From contig NZ_CP096971.1 in the NCBI RefSeq assembly GCF_024758705.1, forward strand, positions 2,294,001 to 2,358,000: DNA of 64,000 nt. The letters run 5' to 3'. Of the stretch, positions 33,462-41,870 are shown in pieces. Both the position numbers and the translations under genes were made by a program. The notes beneath the pieces are model-generated. The model ran no database searches and was not told the DNA's origin. It saw only the letters and a list, made by a program, of their open reading frames with translations. Numbering within the stretch: the stretch's first letter is position 1; each line of letters opens with the position of its first letter. Origin of the DNA: Sphingomonas sp. SUN019 (GTDB lineage: Bacteria; Pseudomonadota; Alphaproteobacteria; Sphingomonadales; Sphingomonadaceae).

Positions 33462-34613
33462 ATGACCCTTCTGGACCCGCGCATCGCGCCGCCTCGCACG
33501 CTGGAGGAACTGCGCGAAGACGTCGTCAGGCGGATCAAGGGGAACGGCTATCCCGGCCGCGGCATCCGTCTGGCGGACGCCGCGGCCGCGATGACGGCGC
33601 TCACGTCGCTCGATCCCGACGAATGGGCCAGCGTGTGGACGGTTGCCGGCGATCGTGTCGTCGAGGAAGCAGAACGCACGACGCGTCCGGACGAGCAGCG
33701 CGAACTCTTCAAGACCGCCTTTTCCACCTATACGATGGGCCGGTTCCCGACGCCGGTGACGCCGGGCAAGCGCGCCGCTTACGACAAGGCGCTCGCCGCC
33801 TATATGCGCTATGCCGATCTGCTCCCGCAGAAGCTGGAAGTGGTGCGAATCCCATTCGAGGGGGCCGAGATCATCGGCTATTTCCGCAAGCCCGAAGGGC
33901 CGGGGCCATTCCCGCTGATGGTCCAGTGCGGGGGACTCGATTTCTGGAAGGAACAGGTCGCCGACGAGGCATTGTCGTACCTGCCGCACGGCATCTGCGT
34001 GTTCGGGATGGACATGCCCGGTACCGGCCAGTCGCCGATCAAGGGGGATGTCGGGTCCGAACGCATCTTCAGCCGCGTCTTCGACTGGGCCGAAACGCGC
34101 GCCGACATAGACTCGACGCGAATGTTCATGCGCGGCGTCAGCTGGGGCGGCCACTGGGCGACCCCCGTCGCGATCGCCGAGAAGGACCGGCTGCTCGGCG
34201 CGATCAATCACGGCGGCGCGGTGCATCATTTCTTTCAGCCGGAATGGCAACTGAAGGCGCTCGGCACACGCGAATATCTGCTCGACCTGTTCGGTGCGCG
34301 CGCGAATGTGTTCGGCGTGAAGACGCTCGACGAATTCCTCGCATACGGCTCGCGCATGTCGCTGCTGATCGACGACCAGATCGATCGACCGTGCGCGCCG
34401 ATGCTGGTGATGAACGGCGCGAAGGACAGTCAGGTGCCGATCGCCGACCAGTTGCTGCTGCTGCAACGCGGCGACGCGAAAGAGGCGTGGATCAATCCGA
34501 AGGGCGTTCACATGGGCTTCGGCGCGGGCTGGGGGCCGGAGCGCACGATCCGCGATATCATCGCGCCCTGGCTGCTCAAGAAACTGGCCCAGCACGATAG
34601 CGGTCAATCGTGA
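33462..34613 (+). CDS. Alpha/beta hydrolase, FrsA/DUF1100-like
   Basis: 383 residues. An all-helical N-terminal part (about 1-120) precedes an alpha/beta-hydrolase core with the nucleophile elbow RGVSWGGHWAT (Gly-x-Ser-x-Gly) and a late Asp (NGAKDSQVPI) and His (GVHMGFG). This architecture is seen in FrsA-type hydrolases and 2,6-dihydroxypseudooxynicotine hydrolase, which cleave C-C bonds in ring-derived ketones. Start ATG at 33462, 17 bp after the flavoprotein stop, so one transcription unit. A role as C-C hydrolase on the ring-cleavage product is inferred from position and fold. Confidence 0.83.
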   Translation: MTLLDPRIAPPRTLEELREDVVRRIKGNGYPGRGIRLADAAAAMTALTSLDPDEWASVWTVAGDRVVEEAERTTRPDEQRELFKTAFSTYTMGRFPTPVTPGKRAAYDKALAAYMRYADLLPQKLEVVRIPFEGAEIIGYFRKPEGPGPFPLMVQCGGLDFWKEQVADEALSYLPHGICVFGMDMPGTGQSPIKGDVGSERIFSRVFDWAETRADIDSTRMFMRGVSWGGHWATPVAIAEKDRLLGAINHGGAVHHFFQPEWQLKALGTREYLLDLFGARANVFGVKTLDEFLAYGSRMSLLIDDQIDRPCAPMLVMNGAKDSQVPIADQLLLLQRGDAKEAWINPKGVHMGFGAGWGPERTIRDIIAPWLLKKLAQHDSGQS

Positions 34614-34673
34614 TGATGGCGGCGGCGTTGTCCGGTCCGGCCGCCTACGTCACGATTGGCGTGGGGAACTGAC

Positions 34674-35963
34674 ATGAACGTCACGAATGCCCATCCCGCG
34701 TCGACCGATATCGCGCCGCCGCGCAGCGGCCTGGTCGCCGCCTATGCGCTGACGCTGCTGCTGCTCGCCAACATCTTCAACTATGCCGACCGCGCGCTGC
34801 TGGGCATCGTCGTCGAGCCGATCCGCAAGGAATTGCTGCTGAGCGATACGCAGATCAGCATCGTTTCGGGTTTCGCCTTCTCGCTGTTCTTCCTGATCGC
34901 CGCCATCGCCATCGCGCGGCTGGTCGATCGCGGCAACCGCCGCCTGATCCTGGCGGTGGGCGTCGCCTTGTGGTCCTGCGCGACCGCGGCGACCGGCTTC
35001 GCGCAGGGGTTCTGGACGCTGGCGCTGTGCCGGATGCTGGTGGGCGTCGGCGAGGCGGTGGTGTTCCCGGTCGCGCTGTCGCTGCTCGCCGATCTCTATC
35101 CGGGGCCGCGGCTGACGCGGCAGGTGTCGATCTTCCAGGCAAGTTCGGGGATCGGCATCATGGTCGGTTCGGTGCTGGCCGGCATCCTGGCCGCGGCGCA
35201 CGGCTGGCGCACGATGTTCGGGATTTTCGGCGTAGCGGGACTCGCCTTGGTGCTGCTGATCGCGCTGACGATGCGGCCGACGCCGCGGATCGCGTCGGCC
35301 GACGCGGCGCCGGCGCAGGATCGCAACCTGATCGGCGCGCTCCGTGCGATCCTGCAGGTTCCGGGGCTCGGCTGGCTGGCGCTGGGTTATGGCGCATCGA
35401 ACATGGCGCTGGCGTGCCTGCCGGTCTGGTCGCCCGCCTTCCTGCTGCGCTCGCACGGCGTGCAACTGGCCGAGGTCGGCGCGCTGGTCGGGCCGCCGGC
35501 GGTGCTGGGGGGCATCGCCGGCGGAATCCTGTCGGGCATTCTCGCGACCCGGCTGATCAAGCGCAGCGGCAATCGCCGCGCCGGGCTGATCGTGCCGATC
35601 ATCGCGCTGCCGCTGGCGATCCCGGCCTATGCGACGTTCCTGTTCGCGCCCTCGCTCCAGACCGTCGTGCTGGCGATCGCGGTGATGAACTTCCTGCTGT
35701 CCAGCGGCCTCGGTCCGTGCGTCGCGCTCGCGGTGTCGCTGGTGCCGGCGACGCGGCGCGGCATCACCTCCACGCTGATGTTGATCGTCCAGAATTTGCT
35801 CGCCTTCGCGATCGGCCCGCTGCTGATCGGCGTCGTCAGCGACGCGTTGCACCCGGTCTATGGCGAGGACGCGCTACGCTATGCGCTGGCGACGATGCTC
35901 GCCGCTCCGCTCGCCGCCTCGCTCCTCCTGTGGACCGCCCGCCGCCGGATCAGCGCGGGCTAG
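34674..35963 (+). CDS. MFS transporter
   Basis: 429 residues with 12 predicted hydrophobic segments. The first includes NYADRALLGIVVEPIRKELLLSDTQ, a signature common in MFS permeases for aromatic acids and hexuronates (spinster-like group), followed by SIVSGFAFSLFF and the cytoplasmic motif ARLVDRGNRRLIL. The ATG at 34674 has GGGGAA upstream. It lies 60 bp after the hydrolase on the same strand and 12 bp before a LysR gene. It probably carries the substrate or an intermediate across the inner membrane; direction and substrate are not evident. Confidence 0.9.
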   Translation: MNVTNAHPASTDIAPPRSGLVAAYALTLLLLANIFNYADRALLGIVVEPIRKELLLSDTQISIVSGFAFSLFFLIAAIAIARLVDRGNRRLILAVGVALWSCATAATGFAQGFWTLALCRMLVGVGEAVVFPVALSLLADLYPGPRLTRQVSIFQASSGIGIMVGSVLAGILAAAHGWRTMFGIFGVAGLALVLLIALTMRPTPRIASADAAPAQDRNLIGALRAILQVPGLGWLALGYGASNMALACLPVWSPAFLLRSHGVQLAEVGALVGPPAVLGGIAGGILSGILATRLIKRSGNRRAGLIVPIIALPLAIPAYATFLFAPSLQTVVLAIAVMNFLLSSGLGPCVALAVSLVPATRRGITSTLMLIVQNLLAFAIGPLLIGVVSDALHPVYGEDALRYALATMLAAPLAASLLLWTARRRISAG

Positions 35964-35975
35964 ACCGCTCCCGCC

Positions 35976-36905
35976 ATGCGTCTCGACCGGCTCGACCTCA
36001 ACCTGCTAATCGCGCTGGACGCGCTGTTGCAGGAGCGCGGCGTGTCGCTCGCGGCCGATCGCCTCAACCTCAGCCAGTCCGCGGCGAGCGGCGCGCTCGC
36101 CAGGCTGCGGGAGTATTTCAACGACGATCTGCTGGTCTTGCACGGGCGCAGCATGGCGCTGACCCCGCGCGCCGAAAAGCTGGTCGATCCGGTCCATTCG
36201 GTGCTGGAGCAGATCCGCGCCACCATCATGGTCGCCGAGCCGTTCGACCCGGCGACCTCGGATCGCACGCTGTCGATCATGGCGACCGACTATATCGTCG
36301 AAATCCTGCTGCGGCCCGCAATCGTCGCCTGCGCGACCGAGGCGCCGGGCATCCGGTTCGAGCTGGTGCCGATCGTCGAGCACCCGGTGGACGCGCTGCA
36401 GCGTGGGCATGCCGACCTGCTGATCGGCATCGACAATGTGGTGTCGACCGACCATCCCAGCGCCTTGCTGTACACCGAGGATTTCGTGGTCGCGGGTTGG
36501 CGGGACAATCCGCTGCTTACCGGGCCGATGACCCTGGAATGCTATGAGCAGCTTGGTCACGTCGCGGTCCGGTTCGGGCGCCAGACGTCGAGCTATGAAT
36601 CGACGGCGACGCGCCTGCGGTCGGTGGCGCGCCGGGTCGAGGTGATCGCGCCCAACTTCATGTCGGTCGCCAGTCTGCTGGTCGGGACGAACCGTATCGC
36701 AACGATCCACCGGCTGCTCGCGGTTCGCCTAGCGGAGTTCCTGCCGCTGACGCTGATGGAATTGCCGTTCGAAATGCCGCCGGTGCGGGAGATCGCGCAA
36801 TGGTCATCCCGTAACGCAAACGATCCGGCGATCGCCTGGCTGGTGGATCGGCTGAAGCGGATCGCGGCGCAGCTTCAATCCACGTCCGGCCGAACCGCGC
36901 TATGA
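35976..36905 (+). CDS. LysR family transcriptional regulator (NodD-like)
   Basis: 309 residues. The N-terminus MRLDRLDLNLLIALDALLQERGVSLAADRLNLSQSAASGALARLREYF is the winged helix of the NodD/NahR-like LysR subgroup, given here in outline. The effector domain starts near residue 95. It follows the MFS gene by 12 bp and is probably co-transcribed; the stop overlaps the opposite hydrolase by 6 bp. NodD-like members often respond to aromatic inducers. It may control the VOC-flavoprotein-hydrolase-MFS unit or the Mhp-like module to its right. Confidence 0.92.
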   Translation: MRLDRLDLNLLIALDALLQERGVSLAADRLNLSQSAASGALARLREYFNDDLLVLHGRSMALTPRAEKLVDPVHSVLEQIRATIMVAEPFDPATSDRTLSIMATDYIVEILLRPAIVACATEAPGIRFELVPIVEHPVDALQRGHADLLIGIDNVVSTDHPSALLYTEDFVVAGWRDNPLLTGPMTLECYEQLGHVAVRFGRQTSSYESTATRLRSVARRVEVIAPNFMSVASLLVGTNRIATIHRLLAVRLAEFLPLTLMELPFEMPPVREIAQWSSRNANDPAIAWLVDRLKRIAAQLQSTSGRTAL

Positions 36906-37712
36906 TCGAGCGGTTGCGTCCTTCGCAAGGAACGCGATCACCGCCGGCACCGCCGCCGGATCCTCGTTGAGAAAGCCGTGCGCGCCTTCGAACAGCTGCA
37001 TTTCCGAACCCGCGATCCGTTCGGCCATGAAACGCTGGCCCGCTTCGGTGCCAAGGCGGTCGTAGCGGCCGCCGAACAGCCCTACGGGGACCGTGATCTG
37101 GTCGAGCCACTCCCGCGCGTCATGCTCCTCGCGCGCCTCTAACTGGCGGCGCGCGCCCATCGCTGCATGTGGGTCAGACGGATCGACAGGACCGCCGCGC
37201 TTGCGGCCCGTTGCGAGCAGCTTGGCCGTTTCCTCGGGATGCGCCGCCTGCCATTCCGCCGACTTGCGCAGGTCGAGCGACAGCATCGTCCGCGCGCGTG
37301 TCTCGGCGTCCCTGTCATGCAGGTCGAGCAGCGGATAGCCGAACGGCCCGCCAGGGTTGGCGCACGCCAGCGCCAGACGGGTGATCCTTGTCGGATGCCG
37401 CCGCGCCAGTTCCTGCGCGACCGAGCCGCCAAACGAGACGCCGAGCACCGCGGCGTCGTTCCACCCGATCAGGTCCATCAACGCCGCGGCGTCGTCGGCA
37501 TAATCGGCCATGCTATAGTGCTTATCGGGCTTCTCCGTCTGGCCAAGCCCGCGCTGATCGTAGCGCAGCACCGTGAAATGATCGTTCAGCGTATCGACAT
37601 ACGGCTGCCTGCGCCGCAGGTCGGCGCCGGTGCCGTTGATGAACAGCAATCGCGGCCCCGACCCGACGATCTCGTAATACAGCGTGATGTCACGGATTTG
37701 GCCGAACGGCAT
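36900..37712 (-). CDS. Alpha/beta hydrolase (PcaD/MhpC-like)
   Basis: 270-residue small hydrolase. Oxyanion region FINGTGADLRRRQPY, then RYDQRGLGQTEKP, nucleophile elbow LGVSFGGSVAQ, late acid VGLFGGRYDRL and His in EGAHGFLNED. The DQRG-G-Q/S string is common to 3-oxoadipate enol-lactonases and meta-cleavage product hydrolases. The ATG at 37712 lies 9 bp after the hydratase-like gene stop, so they are co-transcribed. Opposite an MhpB/LigB-type dioxygenase, hydrolysis of a meta-cleavage product or of a lactone are the two likely roles. Confidence 0.88.
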   Translation of the reverse strand: MPFGQIRDITLYYEIVGSGPRLLFINGTGADLRRRQPYVDTLNDHFTVLRYDQRGLGQTEKPDKHYSMADYADDAAALMDLIGWNDAAVLGVSFGGSVAQELARRHPTRITRLALACANPGGPFGYPLLDLHDRDAETRARTMLSLDLRKSAEWQAAHPEETAKLLATGRKRGGPVDPSDPHAAMGARRQLEAREEHDAREWLDQITVPVGLFGGRYDRLGTEAGQRFMAERIAGSEMQLFEGAHGFLNEDPAAVPAVIAFLAKDATARS

Positions 37713-37721
37713 GTCAGACCC

Positions 37722-38582
37722 TTACTTCTTGCTTTCGAACACCGCTTCTACGGACTCGAAATAGCTGAACGTGCTGACCACCTTCTCGTCCGCCGGCACC
37801 GGAATGAAGCCCGAATAGGAGTGGGTGGCCAGCAGCATCCCCGCGGTGATGCCGTCGCGGCTGCGCATCAGGTTGACCAGCGGGAACATCGAGATGAACG
37901 GATCGACCAACGGATGCCCGCCGATCGTATCGACCAGCCGCTCGCCGCCCGCGTCCATCGTCACGCGCATCTTCAGCCAGTCGAGTTCCTGCCAGTCCTT
38001 GCGCGGGGTGCCGACGACATAACCGCCGGACGCGTTGCCGTCCGCGAGCCCGTCGAAGCGCGGGTTGATCCGGTAACCGTTCACCACCTGGCGCATGTGC
38101 GCCGCGGAATCGAAACGGAAGCGCGGGCCGATGACCTCGAATACCGGCACGGCTTCGAAGCCCTCCAGGATTTCGTGATAGCCGTAGGGTTTCTCGCGCG
38201 CGGGAAAATCCCTCAGCGCGCGAAACGCCAGTTCCGGTTCGATCCAGCGATGCTGCGAGGTTTCCGGCGGCAGCACCGCCGGGCTTTCCCAGATGTCGTA
38301 GATCGGCGTGCGCAGCGGGGCCTGCTGGATCATGGCGTTGATGTAGAATTTCCAGCCGAGGACCGGCCGTCCGAGCAGGTCGATCACCAGGTCGCTGATC
38401 TGCTGCGCCTCGTCGCGGTTGCGCGGGGCTGTGTCCTCGGGGAAGCCTTCCTCGCCCTGCAGTTCGATCTCGCCGCGACGCATCGCGACGATCAGTTCGG
38501 CGGCCTTGCGATAGCGTGTCGGCTCGTGCGGAAATTTCTGCGGCAGCGGCCCGCGGCCAGCAGGAGGTTCTTGTTCGGACAT
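37722..38582 (-). CDS. 2-keto-4-pentenoate hydratase-like protein (MhpD/FAH superfamily)
   Basis: 286 residues. The middle part has GRPVLGWKFYINAMIQQAPLRTPIYD, corresponding to the substrate loop of MhpD-like hydratases (GWK followed by a Pro-rich binding segment), and a conserved C-terminal barrel. It lacks the usual E-x-E of hydrolases, which fits a hydratase. The start ATG has AAGGAA upstream. Placed between a cytochrome b561 and an alpha/beta hydrolase, it would hydrate a 2-hydroxypenta-2,4-dienoate-type product. The N-terminal 30 residues are charged and unlike the family. I am moderately sure of the superfamily, less of the reaction. Confidence 0.7.
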   Translation of the reverse strand: MSEQEPPAGRGPLPQKFPHEPTRYRKAAELIVAMRRGEIELQGEEGFPEDTAPRNRDEAQQISDLVIDLLGRPVLGWKFYINAMIQQAPLRTPIYDIWESPAVLPPETSQHRWIEPELAFRALRDFPAREKPYGYHEILEGFEAVPVFEVIGPRFRFDSAAHMRQVVNGYRINPRFDGLADGNASGGYVVGTPRKDWQELDWLKMRVTMDAGGERLVDTIGGHPLVDPFISMFPLVNLMRSRDGITAGMLLATHSYSGFIPVPADEKVVSTFSYFESVEAVFESKK

Positions 38583-38611
38583 GCTGGTTCCTTGAAGTTA
38601 TTGGCCGAAAA

Positions 38612-39214
38612 CTAGCGGCTGATCGGAAGCATCCGTGCCAGAACGCCGTCCCGGTCGACGAACTGATGCTTAAGCGCCGCGAGTATGTGCAGCGCGGCCA
38701 GACCAACCATCACCCACGCCAGATTGATGTGGACGAAATGCGCCGGCCCGGCCGAGGCGAAACCGCGCGGGACGGGCAGGAACGGCACGTCGAACGGGCC
38801 GAATCCGAACGGATGCCGCTCCGGCACCGCCGAGCTCATCCACCAGCCGCTGAACGGCAGGATCAGCAGGAGGACATAGAACAGGACGTAGGTCGCCTCC
38901 GCGATCCGGCGCAGTGCCGGGGCCATGCCGTCGGGCAGCGCGGGCGGCGTGTGCGTCAGCCGCCAGCCGATCCGCACCGATGTCAGCAACAGGATCGCTA
39001 TTCCGATCGATTTGTGGAGGTTGGTGGCCGACTGCGCCGTATCGCCCTCGAACGAAGCGCCGTACCAGCCAAGCGGAATGGTCGAGAGCACGAGTGCCGC
39101 AATTCCCCAGTGCAGCGCCATCGCAGTGCGCGAGTAGCGGGCCGTGTGCGACGCCGCCCGCGTCGAATCCGCAAACTGGTCGATCGAACCGAAAGTATCT
39201 GCATCCTGTCCCAT
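38612..39214 (-). CDS. Cytochrome b561-family membrane protein
   Basis: 200 residues with four hydrophobic segments. Heme-ligand histidines sit at the expected places: AMALHWGIAALVL, ATNLHKSIGIAI, HFVHINLAWVMV and ALHILAALKHQF. A soluble N-terminal tail of about 25 residues precedes the first segment. The ATG at 39214 is chosen over a TTG three codons upstream. Di-heme electron-transfer protein of the inner membrane. It is the first gene of a minus-strand unit with the hydratase and hydrolase, and divergent from the LigB/LigA-like dioxygenase over 152 bp. Why a b561 sits here is unclear; it may dispose of electrons from an oxidation. Confidence 0.9.
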   Translation of the reverse strand: MGQDADTFGSIDQFADSTRAASHTARYSRTAMALHWGIAALVLSTIPLGWYGASFEGDTAQSATNLHKSIGIAILLLTSVRIGWRLTHTPPALPDGMAPALRRIAEATYVLFYVLLLILPFSGWWMSSAVPERHPFGFGPFDVPFLPVPRGFASAGPAHFVHINLAWVMVGLAALHILAALKHQFVDRDGVLARMLPISR

Positions 39215-39366
39215 ACCGGCCAAACTGCGGTCAGGCGGATGGCATCACAAGTCGCTGTTTCCGATACCAGCTATCGCCACCATCAATTCGACAGTGCCGC
39301 GCCCGCTGCGTTACCGATTGGTCGAACGGATCGATGCGTTGCGGTCCGCCGGGACACGGAAAGGCC

Positions 39367-40245
39367 ATGATGGCAAAGCTCGTTCACCTGTCGGTCGTGC
39401 CGCACGATCCAGTTCTGCCGGCGGCGGCCGCCGGTCTAAGGCCTGATATTTCGCCGGACAGCAAACGCGTGATCGATGGGATCGCGCGGTTGCGCGCCGG
39501 GCTGGAAGCGTCGCGGCCTGACTGCATCGTGATCGCGGGCAGCGATCATCTATGCCAGTTCTTCTTCGACAACATGGCCCCGTTCCTAATCGGCAAGGCG
39601 GAGCGGATCGCGGGGCCGCCGGACTACGAGCAGCGCGATTGGCAGCTCCAACCCTATGACGCGCCGATCGAAGGCCGGCTGGCGCGCCGCATCCTGACGC
39701 AGGGTTTCGAACATGAGGTCGATTTCGCCTATTCGGACGAATTCGTCGTCGACCACGCCTTCACCGTCCCGCTCAACTTCATGCGTCCGCAGGCGGATTT
39801 GCCGGTTGTGCCGATCTTCCTGAACTTCATGGCGCCGCCGGTCCCGCCGGCGAAGCGGTATCTCAAGATCGGCGGCATCGTCCGCCGTATCATTGAGGAG
39901 TGGAACGAGGATATGCGTGTGGCGGTGATCACCACTGGCCACATGACCAACGGCGTCGGCGGCCCATACATGATGCGCCACGCGCAGATGCCCGAGAGCG
40001 CGTGGGACAAGACTATCGACGATTGCATGCGGCGCAACGATGTCGACGGCCTCGTCGCGCACGCCTCGTGGGAGGAGATGTACGCGCAGGGCAACAATAC
40101 GCCGGGTTTCCTGGGCTTCGTCTTCGCTTATGGTGTCGCGAACGGCGCGCCTTATTCGTCGTATGATTACGTCCCGTCCGCGACACAGCCCCTGCAGTCG
40201 CTGCTCGAATGGACTGAAGATCAGCTGAATGGAGGCAGCACATGA
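39367..40245 (+). CDS. Class III extradiol dioxygenase catalytic subunit (LigB/MhpB-like)
   Basis: 292 residues. Segments match the MhpB/LigB superfamily: LVHLSVVPHDPVLP with the first iron His (HDP), VIAGSDHLCQFFFDNMAPFLIG with the second, the catalytic-His region FVVDHAFTVPLNFM, and TTGHMTNGVGG. The next gene is a LigA-type small subunit, overlapped at ATGA, so the enzyme is probably a two-subunit BA dioxygenase. A tandem ATG at 39370 has slightly better spacing from AAAGG. With an MhpD-like hydratase and hydrolase divergent, a meta-cleavage pathway is likely. Substrate is a catechol-type ring of unknown identity. Confidence 0.88.
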   Translation: MMAKLVHLSVVPHDPVLPAAAAGLRPDISPDSKRVIDGIARLRAGLEASRPDCIVIAGSDHLCQFFFDNMAPFLIGKAERIAGPPDYEQRDWQLQPYDAPIEGRLARRILTQGFEHEVDFAYSDEFVVDHAFTVPLNFMRPQADLPVVPIFLNFMAPPVPPAKRYLKIGGIVRRIIEEWNEDMRVAVITTGHMTNGVGGPYMMRHAQMPESAWDKTIDDCMRRNDVDGLVAHASWEEMYAQGNNTPGFLGFVFAYGVANGAPYSSYDYVPSATQPLQSLLEWTEDQLNGGST

Positions 40246-40532
40246 GCCGCTATGCCGTAAACAAGGTGCTGTGGCAGGTGGCGCGCGACGACGCGGCGGC
40301 CGCGCGCCACATGGAATCGCCGGACCAGTTCCTCGCCGCCCGCCCGCTCACCGCCGAGGAACATCTCCAGTTGCTCGAGCGCGATTATGCCGGCCTGTTC
40401 GCCGCCGGGGCGCATCCGTTTCTGCTGTACACCTTCAGGATCAAGGTATCGGGCGGCTGGAGCTTCCCGCTGATGACCGACTATGTCCGCTCGCTCGCCG
40501 GCATCGACCCGCCGCTCGACATATCGACCTGA
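40242..40532 (+). CDS. Small subunit of class III extradiol dioxygenase (LigA-like)
   Basis: 96 residues. The core LTAEEHLQLLERDYAGLFAAGAHPFLLYTF matches the LigA domain, the small lid subunit of protocatechuate 4,5-dioxygenase, here read in short runs. Its ATG overlaps the stop of the catalytic subunit (ATGA), giving a B-A order; in Sphingobium the order is A-B. The gene ends 27 bp before a probable hairpin. It shapes the active-site entrance in known complexes. Confidence 0.9.
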   Translation: MSRYAVNKVLWQVARDDAAAARHMESPDQFLAARPLTAEEHLQLLERDYAGLFAAGAHPFLLYTFRIKVSGGWSFPLMTDYVRSLAGIDPPLDIST

Positions 40533-40559
40533 CCGGGCCGTGATCCGGCGGCCTTTGGA

Positions 40560-40592
40560 GGGATGATCACGATTGTCGTTGACGATCATCCC
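40560..40592 (+). terminator. Possible terminator after the dioxygenase genes
   Basis: GGGATGATC (40560-40568) is the exact complement of GATCATCCC (40584-40592), and an inner ACGA/TCGT pair extends the stem. No T-run follows. It lies 27 bp after the LigA-like stop. The rest of the gap up to 40709 holds nothing recognisable. Confidence 0.45.
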
Positions 40593-40708
40593 GAAATGGT
40601 GCCGATCGGGCTCTCTTCGGCAGAGGGTGACGCGCCACAGGAAATAAAGACGGGCACTCAGATCATTGGATACTATCGATCATTTGCTGAACGATCGATG
40701 GCCGCGAC

Positions 40709-40867
40709 CTATACGTCATAGTCTGGCACATAGTCTGGAACATCGTCCTCCGGGGGCCAAGGCGGGTATACGATCGGCTTGTTACCGAAGTGCCGTCGGA
40801 CCACGCCGTCGCGGCGTACGATCGCATCCTCGTCAGGATCGATCTCATCAGGATAGGTATAGGTCAC
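40709..40867 (-). CDS. Small hypothetical protein, acidic and proline-rich
   Basis: 52 residues from a GTG at 40867 that overlaps the stop of the upstream gene as GTGA, so translation is coupled. The product begins MTYTYPDEIDPDEDAIV and ends in a Pro/Asp/Tyr tail (PPWPPEDDVPDYVPDYDV). No family recognised. It is the last gene behind the broken nuclease and putative immunity genes. A longer start at 40909 is possible but ignores the coupling. It could be a second immunity-like protein or just a remnant. Confidence 0.45.
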   Translation of the reverse strand: MTYTYPDEIDPDEDAIVRRDGVVRRHFGNKPIVYPPWPPEDDVPDYVPDYDV

Positions 40868-41139
40868 GTCGAACCTCCCGTCCCGAACCGATACTCGATC
40901 TCCGCCCACCGATCATCGCTATCCTGCGCTTCCCACAGATCGAGCAGCGCGTAAGGGAGCCTATTGATGTCCGGTCGTCGATACAGGATCTGGTTTTCGA
41001 GTTCCTTGAAGATCGACTCGGCAACCCAGTTGCGATCGAGCTTGGCATAGAGTAGGGTGGCAGCGAGTGGATATTCCCGATCCTCCGCCAGCATTCGCTC
41101 GATTTCGCTTAGCAGGCGTTAGGTATCATCGTTGGTCAC
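40864..41139 (-). pseudogene. Putative nuclease-immunity gene, interrupted by in-frame TAA
   Basis: A GTG at 41139, with GGAG 8 nt upstream, opens VTNDDT and is then cut by a TAA at 41121-41119. The frame continues intact to 40864 as RLLSEIERMLAEDREYPLAATLLYAKL and on to an acidic helical protein ending AEIEYRFGTGGST. Without the stop the product would be 91 residues. The GTG lies inside the 3' end of the nuclease gene, the usual coupling of toxin and immunity genes. A restart at the internal ATG 41094 could give 76 residues. Immunity function is inferred only from position, size and acidity. Confidence 0.5.
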
Positions 41140-41818
41140 GGGATTTCTCCGCTCGATCGTTTGGAAACTGCTGGCTTTCTTCACGGCCATCGATCGTGAA
41201 CCATACATTGATCATCGATGACCGCACGGAATCGCCATCGAACCGCGGTACGATCCTTACCGTGACACGTTGTCCGGCTAGCTTGGCTCTTCCCCACTGA
41301 TTTTCCAGCAAACGATACCTGCCGCGATTGAAGTTCGCATCCTGTGCGAAGTGGTTGAACGCCTCGGTTGGCCCATTGAAGCGTGCCGCAATGTAATGGC
41401 CGCCATCGTCACTCGCTCGACGCTCCGCTCCGCCCGCCTTTGCTTGCGAGGTGCGCGATCGGCTTGGCGCATTGGCAACCGTCAGCACACCGGAAACGCG
41501 TCGCGTTTGCCCTCGCGAGTCGATCTGATAGGCTTAGCCGTTGCGGACGACCGTGCGAAACTGCTCGGTTGGCGCGCTTCGTGCGGAAGTTTTGTTCGCC
41601 GCAGCGGCGCGATCCGAAGGCACAACGGCGATCGGCGAACCGTGCGAAGAGGTCGGACGCCGTTTCCGCTCAGGTGGTCCCCACGCCCCTGTTGCGGTCG
41701 ATCCCCCTCCCCCGAAGCTACCGCCGCCACTGCCGGCAAATCCGCCGCCAGTCCACGTACGTTTCGCTGTCGGTTTGTGAACGGGTGCTTTGGGGGATGC
41801 CGCGCCTCTGCGCGCCAT
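41126..41818 (-). pseudogene. DNA/RNA non-specific endonuclease, interrupted by in-frame TAA
   Basis: The frame from ATG 41818 to 41126 is open except for one TAA at 41536-41534. Before the stop is a low-complexity Gly/Ser/Pro region (GGGFAGSGGGSFGGGGS) ending TEQFRTVVRNG; after it the frame resumes AYQIDSRGQTRRVSGVL and a complete NUC-type endonuclease domain: DDGGHYIAARF, EAFNHFAQDANFNRGRYR, LENQWGRAKLAG, MINVWFTIDG. This continuity across the stop indicates one ancestral gene, as I recall related proteins having an unbroken NGYxYxxD stretch here. The HYIAARF His and the NFNRG Asn match the active-site pattern. A GTG at 41488 could in principle start a domain-only protein, but no ribosome site is seen. 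Confidence 0.7.
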
Positions 41819-41870
41819 AGGCGGCGTAGGCGTCCGGCCTTGTCCTCTACGGGGTCCAGATTTACTAAAG

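Noticed and set aside
34650..35852. Minus-strand open frame of 400 codons opposite the MFS gene
   Set aside because: Gln/Arg/Asp-rich antisense shadow of a membrane protein gene.
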